In this document: positions 56,635 through 64,000 of the stretch, piece after piece | Layout: each line of letters opens with the position of its first letter | Position numbering within the stretch: position 1 is the first letter of the stretch | Origin: Methylopila sp. 73B | GTDB taxonomy: Bacteria > Pseudomonadota > Alphaproteobacteria > Rhizobiales > Methylopilaceae | Direction of reading: 5' to 3' | Length of the DNA: 64,000 nucleotides | Assembly (NCBI RefSeq): GCF_000526315.1 | Contig: NZ_JAFV01000001.1 | Span: 496,001-560,000 of the forward strand | Made by a program: the position numbers and the translations under genes | The notes under the pieces: model-generated | The model's database searches: none | Seen by the model: the letters and a program-made list of their open reading frames with translations, nothing else | Told to the model about the DNA's origin: nothing

Positions 56635-57891
56635 GTGCAAGGCCGCATGAAGGAACAGGGCATGGACGTCCCGGCGATCGACGTGACGGCGTGGATCCTG
56701 CGCCCGCGCGCCTCCTACGCCGCCGATCCCACCCGCGGCCGGGGCCGGCTGACCCACGAGCCGGCGAGCCCGACCCGCACCGATTTCCAACGCGACCGCG
56801 ACCGGGTGCTGCATTCGACCTCGTTCCGGCGGCTGAAGCACAAGACCCAGGTCTTCGTCTACCATGAGGGCGACCACTTCCGGACGCGCCTCACCCACAC
56901 GCTCGAAGTCGCGCAGATCGCGCGCTCGATCGCCCGCGCCCTCGGTCTCGACGAGGATCTCGCGGAGACGATCGCGCTCAGCCACGACATCGGCCATCCC
57001 CCGTTCGGCCACGCCGGCGAAAAGGCGCTCGACGCCTGCATGGCGGAGCATGGCGGCTTCGACCACAACGCCCAGTCGCTGCGCGCGCTGACCAAGCTCG
57101 AGAAGCGCTACGCCGACTACGACGGCCTGAACCTCACCTTCGAGTCGCTGGAAGGCGTGGTGAAGCACAACGGGCCGCTGCTGGACGCGGACGGGCGGAC
57201 GGTCGGCGCCTACGCCGGGCGTCCGCTGCCCGCGGCGCTCGTCGAATACGCGGCGGTCCATGATCTCGGCCTCGAGACCCATGCGACCGCGGAGGCGCAG
57301 GCCGCCGCCATCGCCGACGACATCGCCTACGACGCCCACGACATCGACGACGGACTGCGGGCGGGCCTGATCACCCTCGACGACCTGTCCGGCTCGCGTC
57401 TACTCGCCGGCATCATGGCGGAGGTGCGCGACCGCCATCCGGGGCTCGACCACGCCCGCACCGTGCACGAGATCGTCCGCCGCGTGATCACCCGGCTGGT
57501 GGAGGATGCGATCGGGGAGGGCGCCCGGCGGCTCGCGCCGTTCGTCGGCCGCGACGTCGACGCAGTGCGCGCCGCGGGCCGGCCGCTGATCGCGTTCTCG
57601 CCCGCGATGGCGGAGGCCGAGCGCGAGCTGAAGCGGCTGATGTTCGCCAAGCTCTACCGCCACCCCTACCTGAACCGGGTGATGGCGGACGCCCGCCAGG
57701 TGGTGACCGATCTCTACGGCGCCTACGCCGCCGACCCGAAGGCCCTGCCGCCGGAGTGGGCGCGGGCCGAAGCCTCCGACGCGCCGGGCCGCCGCCCGCG
57801 GCTCGTGGCCGACTTCATCGCCGGCATGACCGACCGTTACGCGCTGTCCGAACACGCCCGGCTGTTTGACGCGACCCCGGAATTGCGTTAG
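56635..57891 (+). CDS. dgt: Deoxyguanosinetriphosphate triphosphohydrolase-like protein
   Basis: A 418-residue HD-domain enzyme (GTG 56635 with GGAG 5 nt before; ATG 56647 possible). The HD motif appears as R-T-R-L-T-H-T-L-E-V and A-L-S-H-D-I-G-H-P-P-F-G-H. Length and the N-terminal F-Q-R-D-R-D-R-V-L-H-S-T-S-F-R-R-L-K-H-K-T-Q-V-F match Dgt-like type 2 proteins. It hydrolyses dNTPs to nucleoside and triphosphate. First gene of the dgt-argS-SPOR-nagZ-scpAB row. Confidence 0.93.
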   Translation: MQGRMKEQGMDVPAIDVTAWILRPRASYAADPTRGRGRLTHEPASPTRTDFQRDRDRVLHSTSFRRLKHKTQVFVYHEGDHFRTRLTHTLEVAQIARSIARALGLDEDLAETIALSHDIGHPPFGHAGEKALDACMAEHGGFDHNAQSLRALTKLEKRYADYDGLNLTFESLEGVVKHNGPLLDADGRTVGAYAGRPLPAALVEYAAVHDLGLETHATAEAQAAAIADDIAYDAHDIDDGLRAGLITLDDLSGSRLLAGIMAEVRDRHPGLDHARTVHEIVRRVITRLVEDAIGEGARRLAPFVGRDVDAVRAAGRPLIAFSPAMAEAERELKRLMFAKLYRHPYLNRVMADARQVVTDLYGAYAADPKALPPEWARAEASDAPGRRPRLVADFIAGMTDRYALSEHARLFDATPELR

Positions 57892-57924
57892 CCGCCGACC
57901 TCTCCGACGAGGCCCCGCATCCCC

Positions 57925-59661
57925 ATGAACGTTTTCGCCGACTTCGCCGCGCGCCTGCGCTCGATCCTCGAAGCGCTCGCCGCCGAAGGCGCGATCGGGC
58001 GCGTGCCCGACCTCGCCAAGGTGGTGGTGGAGCCGCCGCGCGATCCGAGCCACGGCGATCTCGCCACCAACGCCGCGCTCGCGCTGTCGAAGGAGCTGGG
58101 GGTCAAGCCGCGCGACCTCGCGGAGAAGATCGCGGCGAAGCTCGCCGAGCAGCCTGATGTGGCCGCGACCAGCGTCGCGGGCCCCGGCTTCGTCAATCTT
58201 ACCCTGACGCCCGCCTACCTTCACGGCGTTCTCGGCGCCGCGCTCGCCGCGGGCCTCGACTACGGCAAGCCGGGATCCGCGAGCGGGACCAAGGTCAACG
58301 TCGAGTACGTCTCGGCGAACCCCACCGGGCCGATGCACGTCGGGCACTGCCGGGGCGCGGTGTTCGGGGATTCGCTTGCGAGCCTGCTCGCCTTCGCGGG
58401 CGAGGACGTCACCCGCGAGTACTACATCAACGACGCCGGCGCGCAGGTCGACGTGCTGGCTCGCTCCGCCTTCCTCCGCTACCGCGAGGCGCTGGGCGAA
58501 GAGATCGGCGCCGTGCCGGAAGGGCTCTACCCCGGCGACTACCTCAAGCCGGTCGGCCAGACGCTGGCGCAGCGGTTTGGCCCGTCGCTGCTCGACACAC
58601 CGGAGGCGGACTGGCTGCCGACGGTCAAGGACGTCACGATCGACGCCATGATGGCGATGATCCGCGACGACCTCGCGGCGTTGAACATCCGCCACGACGT
58701 GTTCTTCTCCGAGCGCACGCTGCACGGGCCGGACGGCCCGATCGTGCGGACGGTCGAGGAATTGAAAGGGCAGGGGCTCGTCTACGAGGGCGTGCTGGCA
58801 CCGCCGAAGGGCGAGCTGCCGGACGACTGGGAGGAGCGCGAGCAGACGCTGTTCCGGGCGACCGAATTCGGAGACGACGTCGACCGCCCGCTGATGAAGT
58901 CGGACCGCTCCTACACCTACTTCGCCGCCGACGTGGCCTACTTCCGCTCGAAGTTCGAGCGCGGCTTCCGCGAGATGGTGTTCGTGCTGGGCGCGGATCA
59001 CGGAGGCTACGTCAAGCGCCTCGAGGCGGTGGGGCGCGCGCTCTCCGGCGGGACGGCGAAGGTCTCCGTGGAGCTCTGCCAGCTCGTGCGCCTGTTTCGG
59101 GCGGGCGAGCCGGTGCGCATGTCGAAGCGCGCGGGCGACTTCGTCACCCTGCGCGACGTGGTCGACGAGGTCGGCCGCGACGCGGTGCGCTTCATGATGC
59201 TGTTCCGCTCGAACGACGCCGTGCTCGACTTCGACTTCGCGAAGGTCACCGAGCAGTCGCGCGACAACCCGGTGTTCTACGTGCAGTACGCTCACGCCCG
59301 GGCGCAATCCATCCTGCGCAAGGGCTCGGAGGTAGCCGGACACGACGGCGCGCCTGACCTCGCGCTTCTGACCGACCCCGGCGAACTTGATCTCGTGAAG
59401 CGGCTCGCGCAATGGCCGCGCATCGTCGAGCAGGCGGCCCAGGCGCGGCAGCCGCATCGGGTCGCGTTCTATCTGCACGATCTCGCGAGCGACCTGCACG
59501 GCCATTGGAACCGCGGCAAAGACTCGCCTGATTTACGGTTCATTATGGAAAACAATCCATTATTGACCTGCGCTCGTCTGGCGCTGGTCCGCGCGCTGGC
59601 CTTGGTGCTCGCGTCGGGTCTTGGTATTCTCGGCGTGGCGGCCCCCGACGAGATGAGGTGA
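57925..59661 (+). CDS. argS: Arginyl-tRNA synthetase
   Basis: A 578-residue class I aminoacyl-tRNA synthetase. [13 protein letters not shown] is the HIGH-like motif near residue 130, and M-S-K-R-A-G-D-F-V is the KMSK-like loop. The N-terminal Add1 domain and C-terminal anticodon-binding domain ([13 protein letters not shown]) are in place. Starts 33 nt after dgt. Confidence 0.96.
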   Translation: MNVFADFAARLRSILEALAAEGAIGRVPDLAKVVVEPPRDPSHGDLATNAALALSKELGVKPRDLAEKIAAKLAEQPDVAATSVAGPGFVNLTLTPAYLHGVLGAALAAGLDYGKPGSASGTKVNVEYVSANPTGPMHVGHCRGAVFGDSLASLLAFAGEDVTREYYINDAGAQVDVLARSAFLRYREALGEEIGAVPEGLYPGDYLKPVGQTLAQRFGPSLLDTPEADWLPTVKDVTIDAMMAMIRDDLAALNIRHDVFFSERTLHGPDGPIVRTVEELKGQGLVYEGVLAPPKGELPDDWEEREQTLFRATEFGDDVDRPLMKSDRSYTYFAADVAYFRSKFERGFREMVFVLGADHGGYVKRLEAVGRALSGGTAKVSVELCQLVRLFRAGEPVRMSKRAGDFVTLRDVVDEVGRDAVRFMMLFRSNDAVLDFDFAKVTEQSRDNPVFYVQYAHARAQSILRKGSEVAGHDGAPDLALLTDPGELDLVKRLAQWPRIVEQAAQARQPHRVAFYLHDLASDLHGHWNRGKDSPDLRFIMENNPLLTCARLALVRALALVLASGLGILGVAAPDEMR

Positions 59662-59733
59662 GGGTCCGAAGGTTGGGACTCTGAGAAGGGGCCGTCTGGG
59701 GCGTCGTTCCTTGCGGCTTGCGGAGACCGACAA

Positions 59734-61056
59734 ATGCAGAAGCAGGCAGTTCGGCGCGGCGTCGATCGTGACGACCGCGGCCAGGCTTACGTCGATGATC
59801 GGACGGGCGTCATGAACGAGTACGACGGCCATCGCCGCTCCACCTCCGACCTCGGCCTCCGGCCGGGCGATCACTACCCCGCAGCCGACGATCAGCGCGA
59901 TCTCTACGCCGACGCCGAGCCGCAGGAGTACGATCCGCGCGCCTACGCGCCGAATCCGGACGAGCCCTACGGCTACGACGCCGACGGCAACCCGCTCTAT
60001 TACGAATCCTACGACGACCGCCGCGTGCGCTCCGGGCGCAGCGGCATGGTGCTCGTCGCGGCCGTCCTCGGCGTCGCGCTGCTCGGCGGCGGCGGGGTCT
60101 ACGCCTACCGGATGATGAGCCACGGCGGCCTCGGCGGCGAGCCCCCGCTGATCAAGGCCGAGACCGACCCGGTCAAGACCGTCCCGGACGCGCCCGCCGC
60201 CGCGGACACGCACCAGAACAAGCAGATCTATGACCGCGTCGAGGCCACCGCGCCGGCGAAATCGAAGGTCGTGTCGCGCGAAGAGCAGCCGGTCGAGCTG
60301 CCGGCCTCGCCAAGTTCGACGCCCCGCGCCGACGGCGCCCGGGTGATCCTGCCCGGCGGTCCGGCTGCGGCCGAGCCGACCGCGCCCTCCACGATGGGCA
60401 ACGAGCCGCGCCGCGTGAAGACGGTCGAGATCCGTCCCGACGGCGGCTTCGGCGGCGCCCCGGCGCCTGCCCAGCCGCAGCCCGCGACGCCCGCGAACGA
60501 CCCGATCGGCCAGGCGGCCGCGACCGGCCAGGCGCCCGCCGGCGAATTCGACAACGGCATCATGAACGACGGATCGGCCGCCGCGCCGGCCCGCGAGCAG
60601 ACCGCGGCCGTTCCGGTGCCGCGGCCCCGTCCGGCAGCGCCCGCCCAGGCGCCCGCGCGCCCCGCGGCTCCGGCCCAGGCTCAGGCCGCGGCGCGTCCAA
60701 CCGCGCCTGCGCAGACCCAGCAGCCCGTCGCGCCGCCCCAGCAGCAGGTCGCAGCGGTCGCGCCGCGCGCCCAGGTTCCGGCGACGGCGCCGCGTCCCTC
60801 GGCCTCCGGCGGCTTCGTGGTGCAGGTCACCTCGCAGCGGTCCGAAGCCGACGCCCGCGCCGCCTACGCCGCGCTCCAGCGCAAGTTCCCCGGCGTGCTG
60901 GGCCAGTACGGCGCCAACATCCAGTCGGCGAACGTCGGCGACCGCGGCACCTACTACCGCGTCCGCGTCGGGCCCTTCGCCGACGGCGGCCAGGCCTCGA
61001 CCGTCTGCAACAACCTCCGCTCCGCCGGCGGCGACTGCGTCGTCTCCCGCAACTGA
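59734..61056 (+). CDS. SPOR-domain cell-division/envelope protein
   Basis: A 440-residue protein: acidic cytoplasmic N-terminus (residues ~1-105, with Y-D-G-H-R-R and Y-G-Y-D-A-D-G-N-P), one membrane helix (~107-123, M-V-L-V-A-A-V-L-G-V-A-L-L-G-G-G), long Pro/Ala-rich periplasmic linker (~210-355), and C-terminal SPOR domain (~360-438; F-V-V-Q-V-T-S-Q-R-S-E-A-D-A-R-A-A-Y and Y-Y-R-V-R-V-G-P-F). SPOR binds denuded septal peptidoglycan. ATG 59734 is used; ATG 59812 is also possible. Confidence 0.9.
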   Translation: MQKQAVRRGVDRDDRGQAYVDDRTGVMNEYDGHRRSTSDLGLRPGDHYPAADDQRDLYADAEPQEYDPRAYAPNPDEPYGYDADGNPLYYESYDDRRVRSGRSGMVLVAAVLGVALLGGGGVYAYRMMSHGGLGGEPPLIKAETDPVKTVPDAPAAADTHQNKQIYDRVEATAPAKSKVVSREEQPVELPASPSSTPRADGARVILPGGPAAAEPTAPSTMGNEPRRVKTVEIRPDGGFGGAPAPAQPQPATPANDPIGQAAATGQAPAGEFDNGIMNDGSAAAPAREQTAAVPVPRPRPAAPAQAPARPAAPAQAQAAARPTAPAQTQQPVAPPQQQVAAVAPRAQVPATAPRPSASGGFVVQVTSQRSEADARAAYAALQRKFPGVLGQYGANIQSANVGDRGTYYRVRVGPFADGGQASTVCNNLRSAGGDCVVSRN

Positions 61057-61120
61057 CGCCTCCCGCCCGGAGGCCTTTAAAGGCCGCGCCCGGCGCGCGG
61101 CCCGAACGGCGGAACCGCTG

Positions 61121-62140
61121 ATGCCCGCGCGCGCCTTCATCGTCGGATGCTCCGGCCTGGCCCTCACCGCCGACGAGCGCGCCTTCCTGCGCGACGCCGA
61201 GCCTTGGGGGCTGATCCTGTTCGGCCGCAACGTCGGCGACGCCGAACAGATCCGCGCGCTCGTCGCCGAGTTCCGGGACGCGGTCGGCCGCGCCGACGCG
61301 CCGGTGCTGATCGACCAGGAGGGCGGCCGCGTCCAGCGCATCCGTCCGCCGCTCGCTCTATCCCACCCGCCCGGCGCGCGCTACGGCGAGCTCTACGCTC
61401 GCGACCCGGAGGCCGGCGTCCGCGCCGCCCGGATCGGGGCGGAGCTGATGGCGGGCGAACTCGTCTCCCTGGGGATCACCGTCGACTGCCTGCCCGTGCT
61501 CGACCTGCCGGTCGACGGCATGACCCAGGCGATCGGCGACCGCGCCTACGCCGACGCGCCCGAGGCGGTCGCGGCGCTCGGGCAGGCGGTGGTCGAGGGG
61601 ATGCTGGCCGCCGGCGTGCTGCCCGTGATCAAGCACATGCCCGGCCACGGCCGGGCCACCGTCGACAGCCACTACCACCTGCCGCGCGTCGCGGCGGACC
61701 GGGCGACGCTCGAGGCCAGCGACTTCGCTCCGTTCCGCGCGCTGAACCGCGCGCCGGTGGGGATGACCGGCCACCTCGTGTTCGAGGCGATCGACCCGGG
61801 TCGCCCGGCGACGCTGTCTCCGATCGTGCTGTCCGAGATCGTGCGGGGTTACATCGGCTTCGACGGGCTCCTGATGAGCGACGATCTCTCCATGAAGGCC
61901 CTGTTCGGCCCAGTGGGCGAGAGCGCGGCGGGCGCGCTCGCGGCGGGCTGCGACCTCGCCTTGCATTGCAACGGCGACATGGGCGAAATGCGGGAGGTCG
62001 CGGCTGCGGCGCCGCGGCTCGAAGGGCGCTCGGCCGAACGGGCGGCGGCGGCGCTCGCTTTGATCGCGACCCCGGCCGGCGCCGACCTCGTGGCGCTCGC
62101 GGACCGGCGCGACCGCCTGCTCAAGCGCGCCACGGCCTGA
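61121..62140 (+). CDS. nagZ: Beta-N-acetylhexosaminidase NagZ
   Basis: A 339-residue GH3 glycosidase removing GlcNAc from anhydro-muropeptides in peptidoglycan recycling. K-H-M-P-G-H-G-R-A-T-V-D-S-H-Y is the flexible catalytic His-Asp loop, and S-D-D-L-S-M-K-A contains the nucleophile Asp. I-D-Q-E-G-G-R-V-Q-R is the substrate motif. Cytoplasmic. The SPOR-nagZ-scpA order is conserved in Alphaproteobacteria. Confidence 0.94.
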   Translation: MPARAFIVGCSGLALTADERAFLRDAEPWGLILFGRNVGDAEQIRALVAEFRDAVGRADAPVLIDQEGGRVQRIRPPLALSHPPGARYGELYARDPEAGVRAARIGAELMAGELVSLGITVDCLPVLDLPVDGMTQAIGDRAYADAPEAVAALGQAVVEGMLAAGVLPVIKHMPGHGRATVDSHYHLPRVAADRATLEASDFAPFRALNRAPVGMTGHLVFEAIDPGRPATLSPIVLSEIVRGYIGFDGLLMSDDLSMKALFGPVGESAAGALAAGCDLALHCNGDMGEMREVAAAAPRLEGRSAERAAAALALIATPAGADLVALADRRDRLLKRATA

Positions 62141-62161
62141 CGCCGCCGGAGACCGAGATCC

Positions 62162-62983
62162 ATGGCCGTTCCCGGCGTGGAAGGGCCTGACCCCGTGTTC
62201 GAGGCCGACGAGCGGCCCGACGCGCCGCGCGCGGCCTTCGTGGTCGATCTCGACGGCTTCGAAGGCCCGCTCGATCTGCTGCTAGATCTCGCGCGCCGGC
62301 AGAAGGTGGACCTCGCGCGCCTGTCGATCCTCGACCTCGCCGACCAGTATCTCGCCTTCGTGGAGGCGGCGCGCGCGGAGCGGCTCGATCTCGCGGCCGA
62401 CTACCTCGTGATGGCGGCATGGCTCGCCTATCTGAAATCCCGGCTGCTGCTGCCCGAGCCGCCGGCGGACGACGACGAGCCCCCCGCGGAGATCGTCGCC
62501 GCGGCGCTCGCCTTTCGCCTGCGACGCCTGGAGGCGATGCGCGCCGCGGGCGCGGCGCTGATCGACCGGCCCCTGCTCGGGCGCGACGTCTTCGTGCGGG
62601 GCGAGGAGCCGAAGGAGCACGACGGGCGCCGCCCACAGTGGACCGCGGGCCTCTACGACCTGCTGTCAGCCTACGCCCGCCAGCGCGCCCGCACCTTCTC
62701 CGCGCCTGTCACCATCGCGCGGCGGCCGCACTGGACGCTCGCGGAAGCCCGCGCCGCGCTGGAGCGCCTCGTCGGGCCCGCGGCCGACTGGGCGCGGCTC
62801 GACGGCCTGCTGCTCGGCTTCATGACGCCGGAGCTGCGCGCTTCGGTGCTGGCGTCCGGCCTCGGCGCCTCGCTTGAGCTGGCGCGCGAGGGACGCATGG
62901 ACCTCCGCCAGGAGCGCGCCTTCGGGCCGCTGTTCGTGCGCTCGGCCGCGCCGCTCGCGCCCACGCCTTCGGAACGGTCGTGA
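62162..62983 (+). CDS. scpA: Segregation and condensation protein A
   Basis: A 273-residue kleisin that joins Smc heads in chromosome condensation. F-E-G-P-L-D-L-L-L-D-L-A-R-R-Q-K-V-D-L is the family N-terminal motif near residue 38; A-D-Y-L-V-M-A-A-W-L-A-Y-L-K-S-R-L-L-L-P follows, and a C-terminal winged helix. Its end overlaps scpB by 4 nt (GTGA). Confidence 0.94.
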   Translation: MAVPGVEGPDPVFEADERPDAPRAAFVVDLDGFEGPLDLLLDLARRQKVDLARLSILDLADQYLAFVEAARAERLDLAADYLVMAAWLAYLKSRLLLPEPPADDDEPPAEIVAAALAFRLRRLEAMRAAGAALIDRPLLGRDVFVRGEEPKEHDGRRPQWTAGLYDLLSAYARQRARTFSAPVTIARRPHWTLAEARAALERLVGPAADWARLDGLLLGFMTPELRASVLASGLGASLELAREGRMDLRQERAFGPLFVRSAAPLAPTPSERS

Positions 62984-63729
62984 CCGAGCGCGACCCGCCC
63001 AGCCGCTTCGCGCCGAGGGGCGCGAACGAGCCGCCGCTGCCGCTCGAGGGATTCGGCGGCACGCTGAGCCCCGACGACGTCGCCCGCGCGCCGGAGCTGC
63101 ACCTGCGGATTCTCGAAGCCGTGCTGTTCGCGGCGCGGGCCCCGGTGGAGGAGTCGGCGCTCGCCGCGCGGCTGCCCGACGGCGCGGACGTTCGCGCGGC
63201 GCTGCGGGTGCTGGCCCACCGCTACGCCGGCCGCGGCGTGAACCTTAGGCGGATCGAGCGCGCCTGGGCCTTCCGCACCGCCCCGGATGTGGCGGCGTCG
63301 CTGTCGGAGGCGATCGCCGAGCCGAAGAAGCTCTCGCGCGCAGCGATCGAGACCCTCGCCATCATCGCCTACCACCAGCCGACCACGCGGGCCGAGATCG
63401 AGGAGATCCGCGGCGTCGCGACCTCCAAGGGCACGCTCGACGCGCTGCTGGAGGCCGGCTTCGTCCGCCTGCGCGGGCGCCGCCGCTCTCCCGGGCGGCC
63501 GGTCACCTTCGGCACGACGCCAGCCTTCCTCGACCATTTCGGCCTCGAACAGGTCTCGGACCTTCCCGGCCTTGACGAACTGAAGGCGGCGGGGCTTCTC
63601 GACGCCCGGCTCCCGCCGGGCCTCGCCATGCCGCAGCCGTCCGACGATCCGGGGCTTGCCCCGGACGAGGAGCCGCTGGGCGCGGACGATCCGTTCGCCG
63701 CGCTCGAGATCGGCGACGGGGAGGAGTGA
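62980..63729 (+). CDS. scpB: Segregation and condensation protein B
   Basis: A 249-residue partner of ScpA with two winged helices. GTG 62980 overlaps the scpA stop. [13 protein letters not shown] near residue 45 and [22 protein letters not shown] is the family core, with R-R-R-S-P-G-R-P. C-terminal ~50 residues are acidic and disordered. Confidence 0.94.
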   Translation: MTERDPPSRFAPRGANEPPLPLEGFGGTLSPDDVARAPELHLRILEAVLFAARAPVEESALAARLPDGADVRAALRVLAHRYAGRGVNLRRIERAWAFRTAPDVAASLSEAIAEPKKLSRAAIETLAIIAYHQPTTRAEIEEIRGVATSKGTLDALLEAGFVRLRGRRRSPGRPVTFGTTPAFLDHFGLEQVSDLPGLDELKAAGLLDARLPPGLAMPQPSDDPGLAPDEEPLGADDPFAALEIGDGEE

Positions 63730-63794
63730 CGGATGCAGACCCCAAACGACCGAGTGGCGGCGACCGACCGGCGGCGACCGGCGCCGGGCCGCCG

Positions 63795-64000
63795 ATGAAC
63801 GCCGCCGCGTCCGCCGCGCGTCCCCTCGTTCCCCGCGCCGACCCCGCAGCCCTCGCCTTCGACGACGTGTCCCACGCCTATGGCCGCACCGTCGCGGTCG
63901 ACCACGTGTCGCTCGAGGTGCGCCCCGGCGCCGTGGTGGCCCTGCTGGGGGAATCCGGCTGCGGCAAGACCACGCTGCTGCGCATTGCGGCGGGGGTCGA
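63795..64000 (+). CDS. ABC transporter ATP-binding protein, N-terminal fragment
   Basis: The frame runs off the window end. ATG 63795 gives M-N-A-A-A-S-A-A-R, then an A-loop tyrosine ([11 protein letters not shown]) and the Walker A motif [12 protein letters not shown]. The pattern resembles ATPases of Fe3+, polyamine or other importers, but nothing downstream is visible. Starts 66 nt after scpB. Confidence 0.88.
   Translation, partial: MNAAASAARPLVPRADPAALAFDDVSHAYGRTVAVDHVSLEVRPGAVVALLGESGCGKTTLLRIAAGV

Noticed and set aside
61070-61087. Palindrome GGCCTTTAAAGGCC before nagZ
   Set aside because: Short GC-rich palindromes are expected by chance here, and neither a T-run nor operator context supports a function.

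Overview
The window is chromosomal DNA of a GC-rich alphaproteobacterium, most likely order Hyphomicrobiales (Rhizobiales) and plausibly from a methylotroph-like lineage. This rests on the trxB-lsrB/vtlR-lrp gene order, an ExoR homologue, the plcP-agt lipid-remodelling pair, DUF992 and DUF2852 proteins, the erpA/dgt-argS-SPOR-nagZ-scpA-scpB cluster and pervasive high GC. I cannot name the species from the sequence alone.

Positions 1-3300 hold the end of an AI-2E-family permease gene, a tiny proline-rich ORF, an RTX-type secreted protein, tRNA-Lys(UUU), a membrane protein and a TusA-like sulfur carrier. Positions 3559-19497 form a nearly complete selenium/molybdenum/formate locus. It contains the selenocysteine formate dehydrogenase fdoG (in-frame UGA at 4156 followed by a bSECIS hairpin), fdoH and fdoI, the assembly factor fdhE, selA, a SEL1-repeat gene overlapping both neighbours, selB and the tRNA-Sec gene. 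An AT-rich foreign-looking segment with one HEPN-like gene follows, then two unknown small genes, an oxidoreductase-SelD fusion and moeA. The locus therefore encodes the enzyme, the selenium donor (SelD), Sec-tRNA synthesis (SelA, selC), the Sec elongation factor (SelB) and molybdenum insertion (MoeA).

Positions 19500-29300 carry a GC-rich inverted repeat pair, a TPP-riboswitch-controlled thiXY transporter, an aspartate aminotransferase, DUF992, the molybdenum enzyme MsrP, an ELM1-family protein, trxB, a LysR regulator of the LsrB/VtlR type, a strong candidate AbcR-like sRNA downstream of it, an Lrp regulator and a 56-aa membrane peptide. Positions 29300-34970 carry greA, carB, an SDR enzyme, a second copy of the inverted repeat and DUF2852. 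Positions 35226-45800 carry plcP-agt, a hypothetical protein, a dipeptide epimerase, an RpfF-like (DSF synthase family) crotonase, a PhyH dioxygenase, glyoxalase I, a sirtuin, a double cold-shock protein, DUF192, DUF2177 and a 2-hydroxyacid dehydrogenase.

Positions 45877-55665 hold envelope and signalling genes (opgG/D-like glucan protein, a glycosyltransferase, ilvD, exoR, a secreted intradiol dioxygenase, a large chemoreceptor) and xth. A second candidate sRNA with CCUCC loops lies between xth and erpA. From 56147 to the end runs the conserved erpA < > dgt-argS-SPOR-nagZ-scpA-scpB cluster, ending in a truncated ABC ATPase gene. All calls come from reading the sequence and recalling families; no database search was possible.
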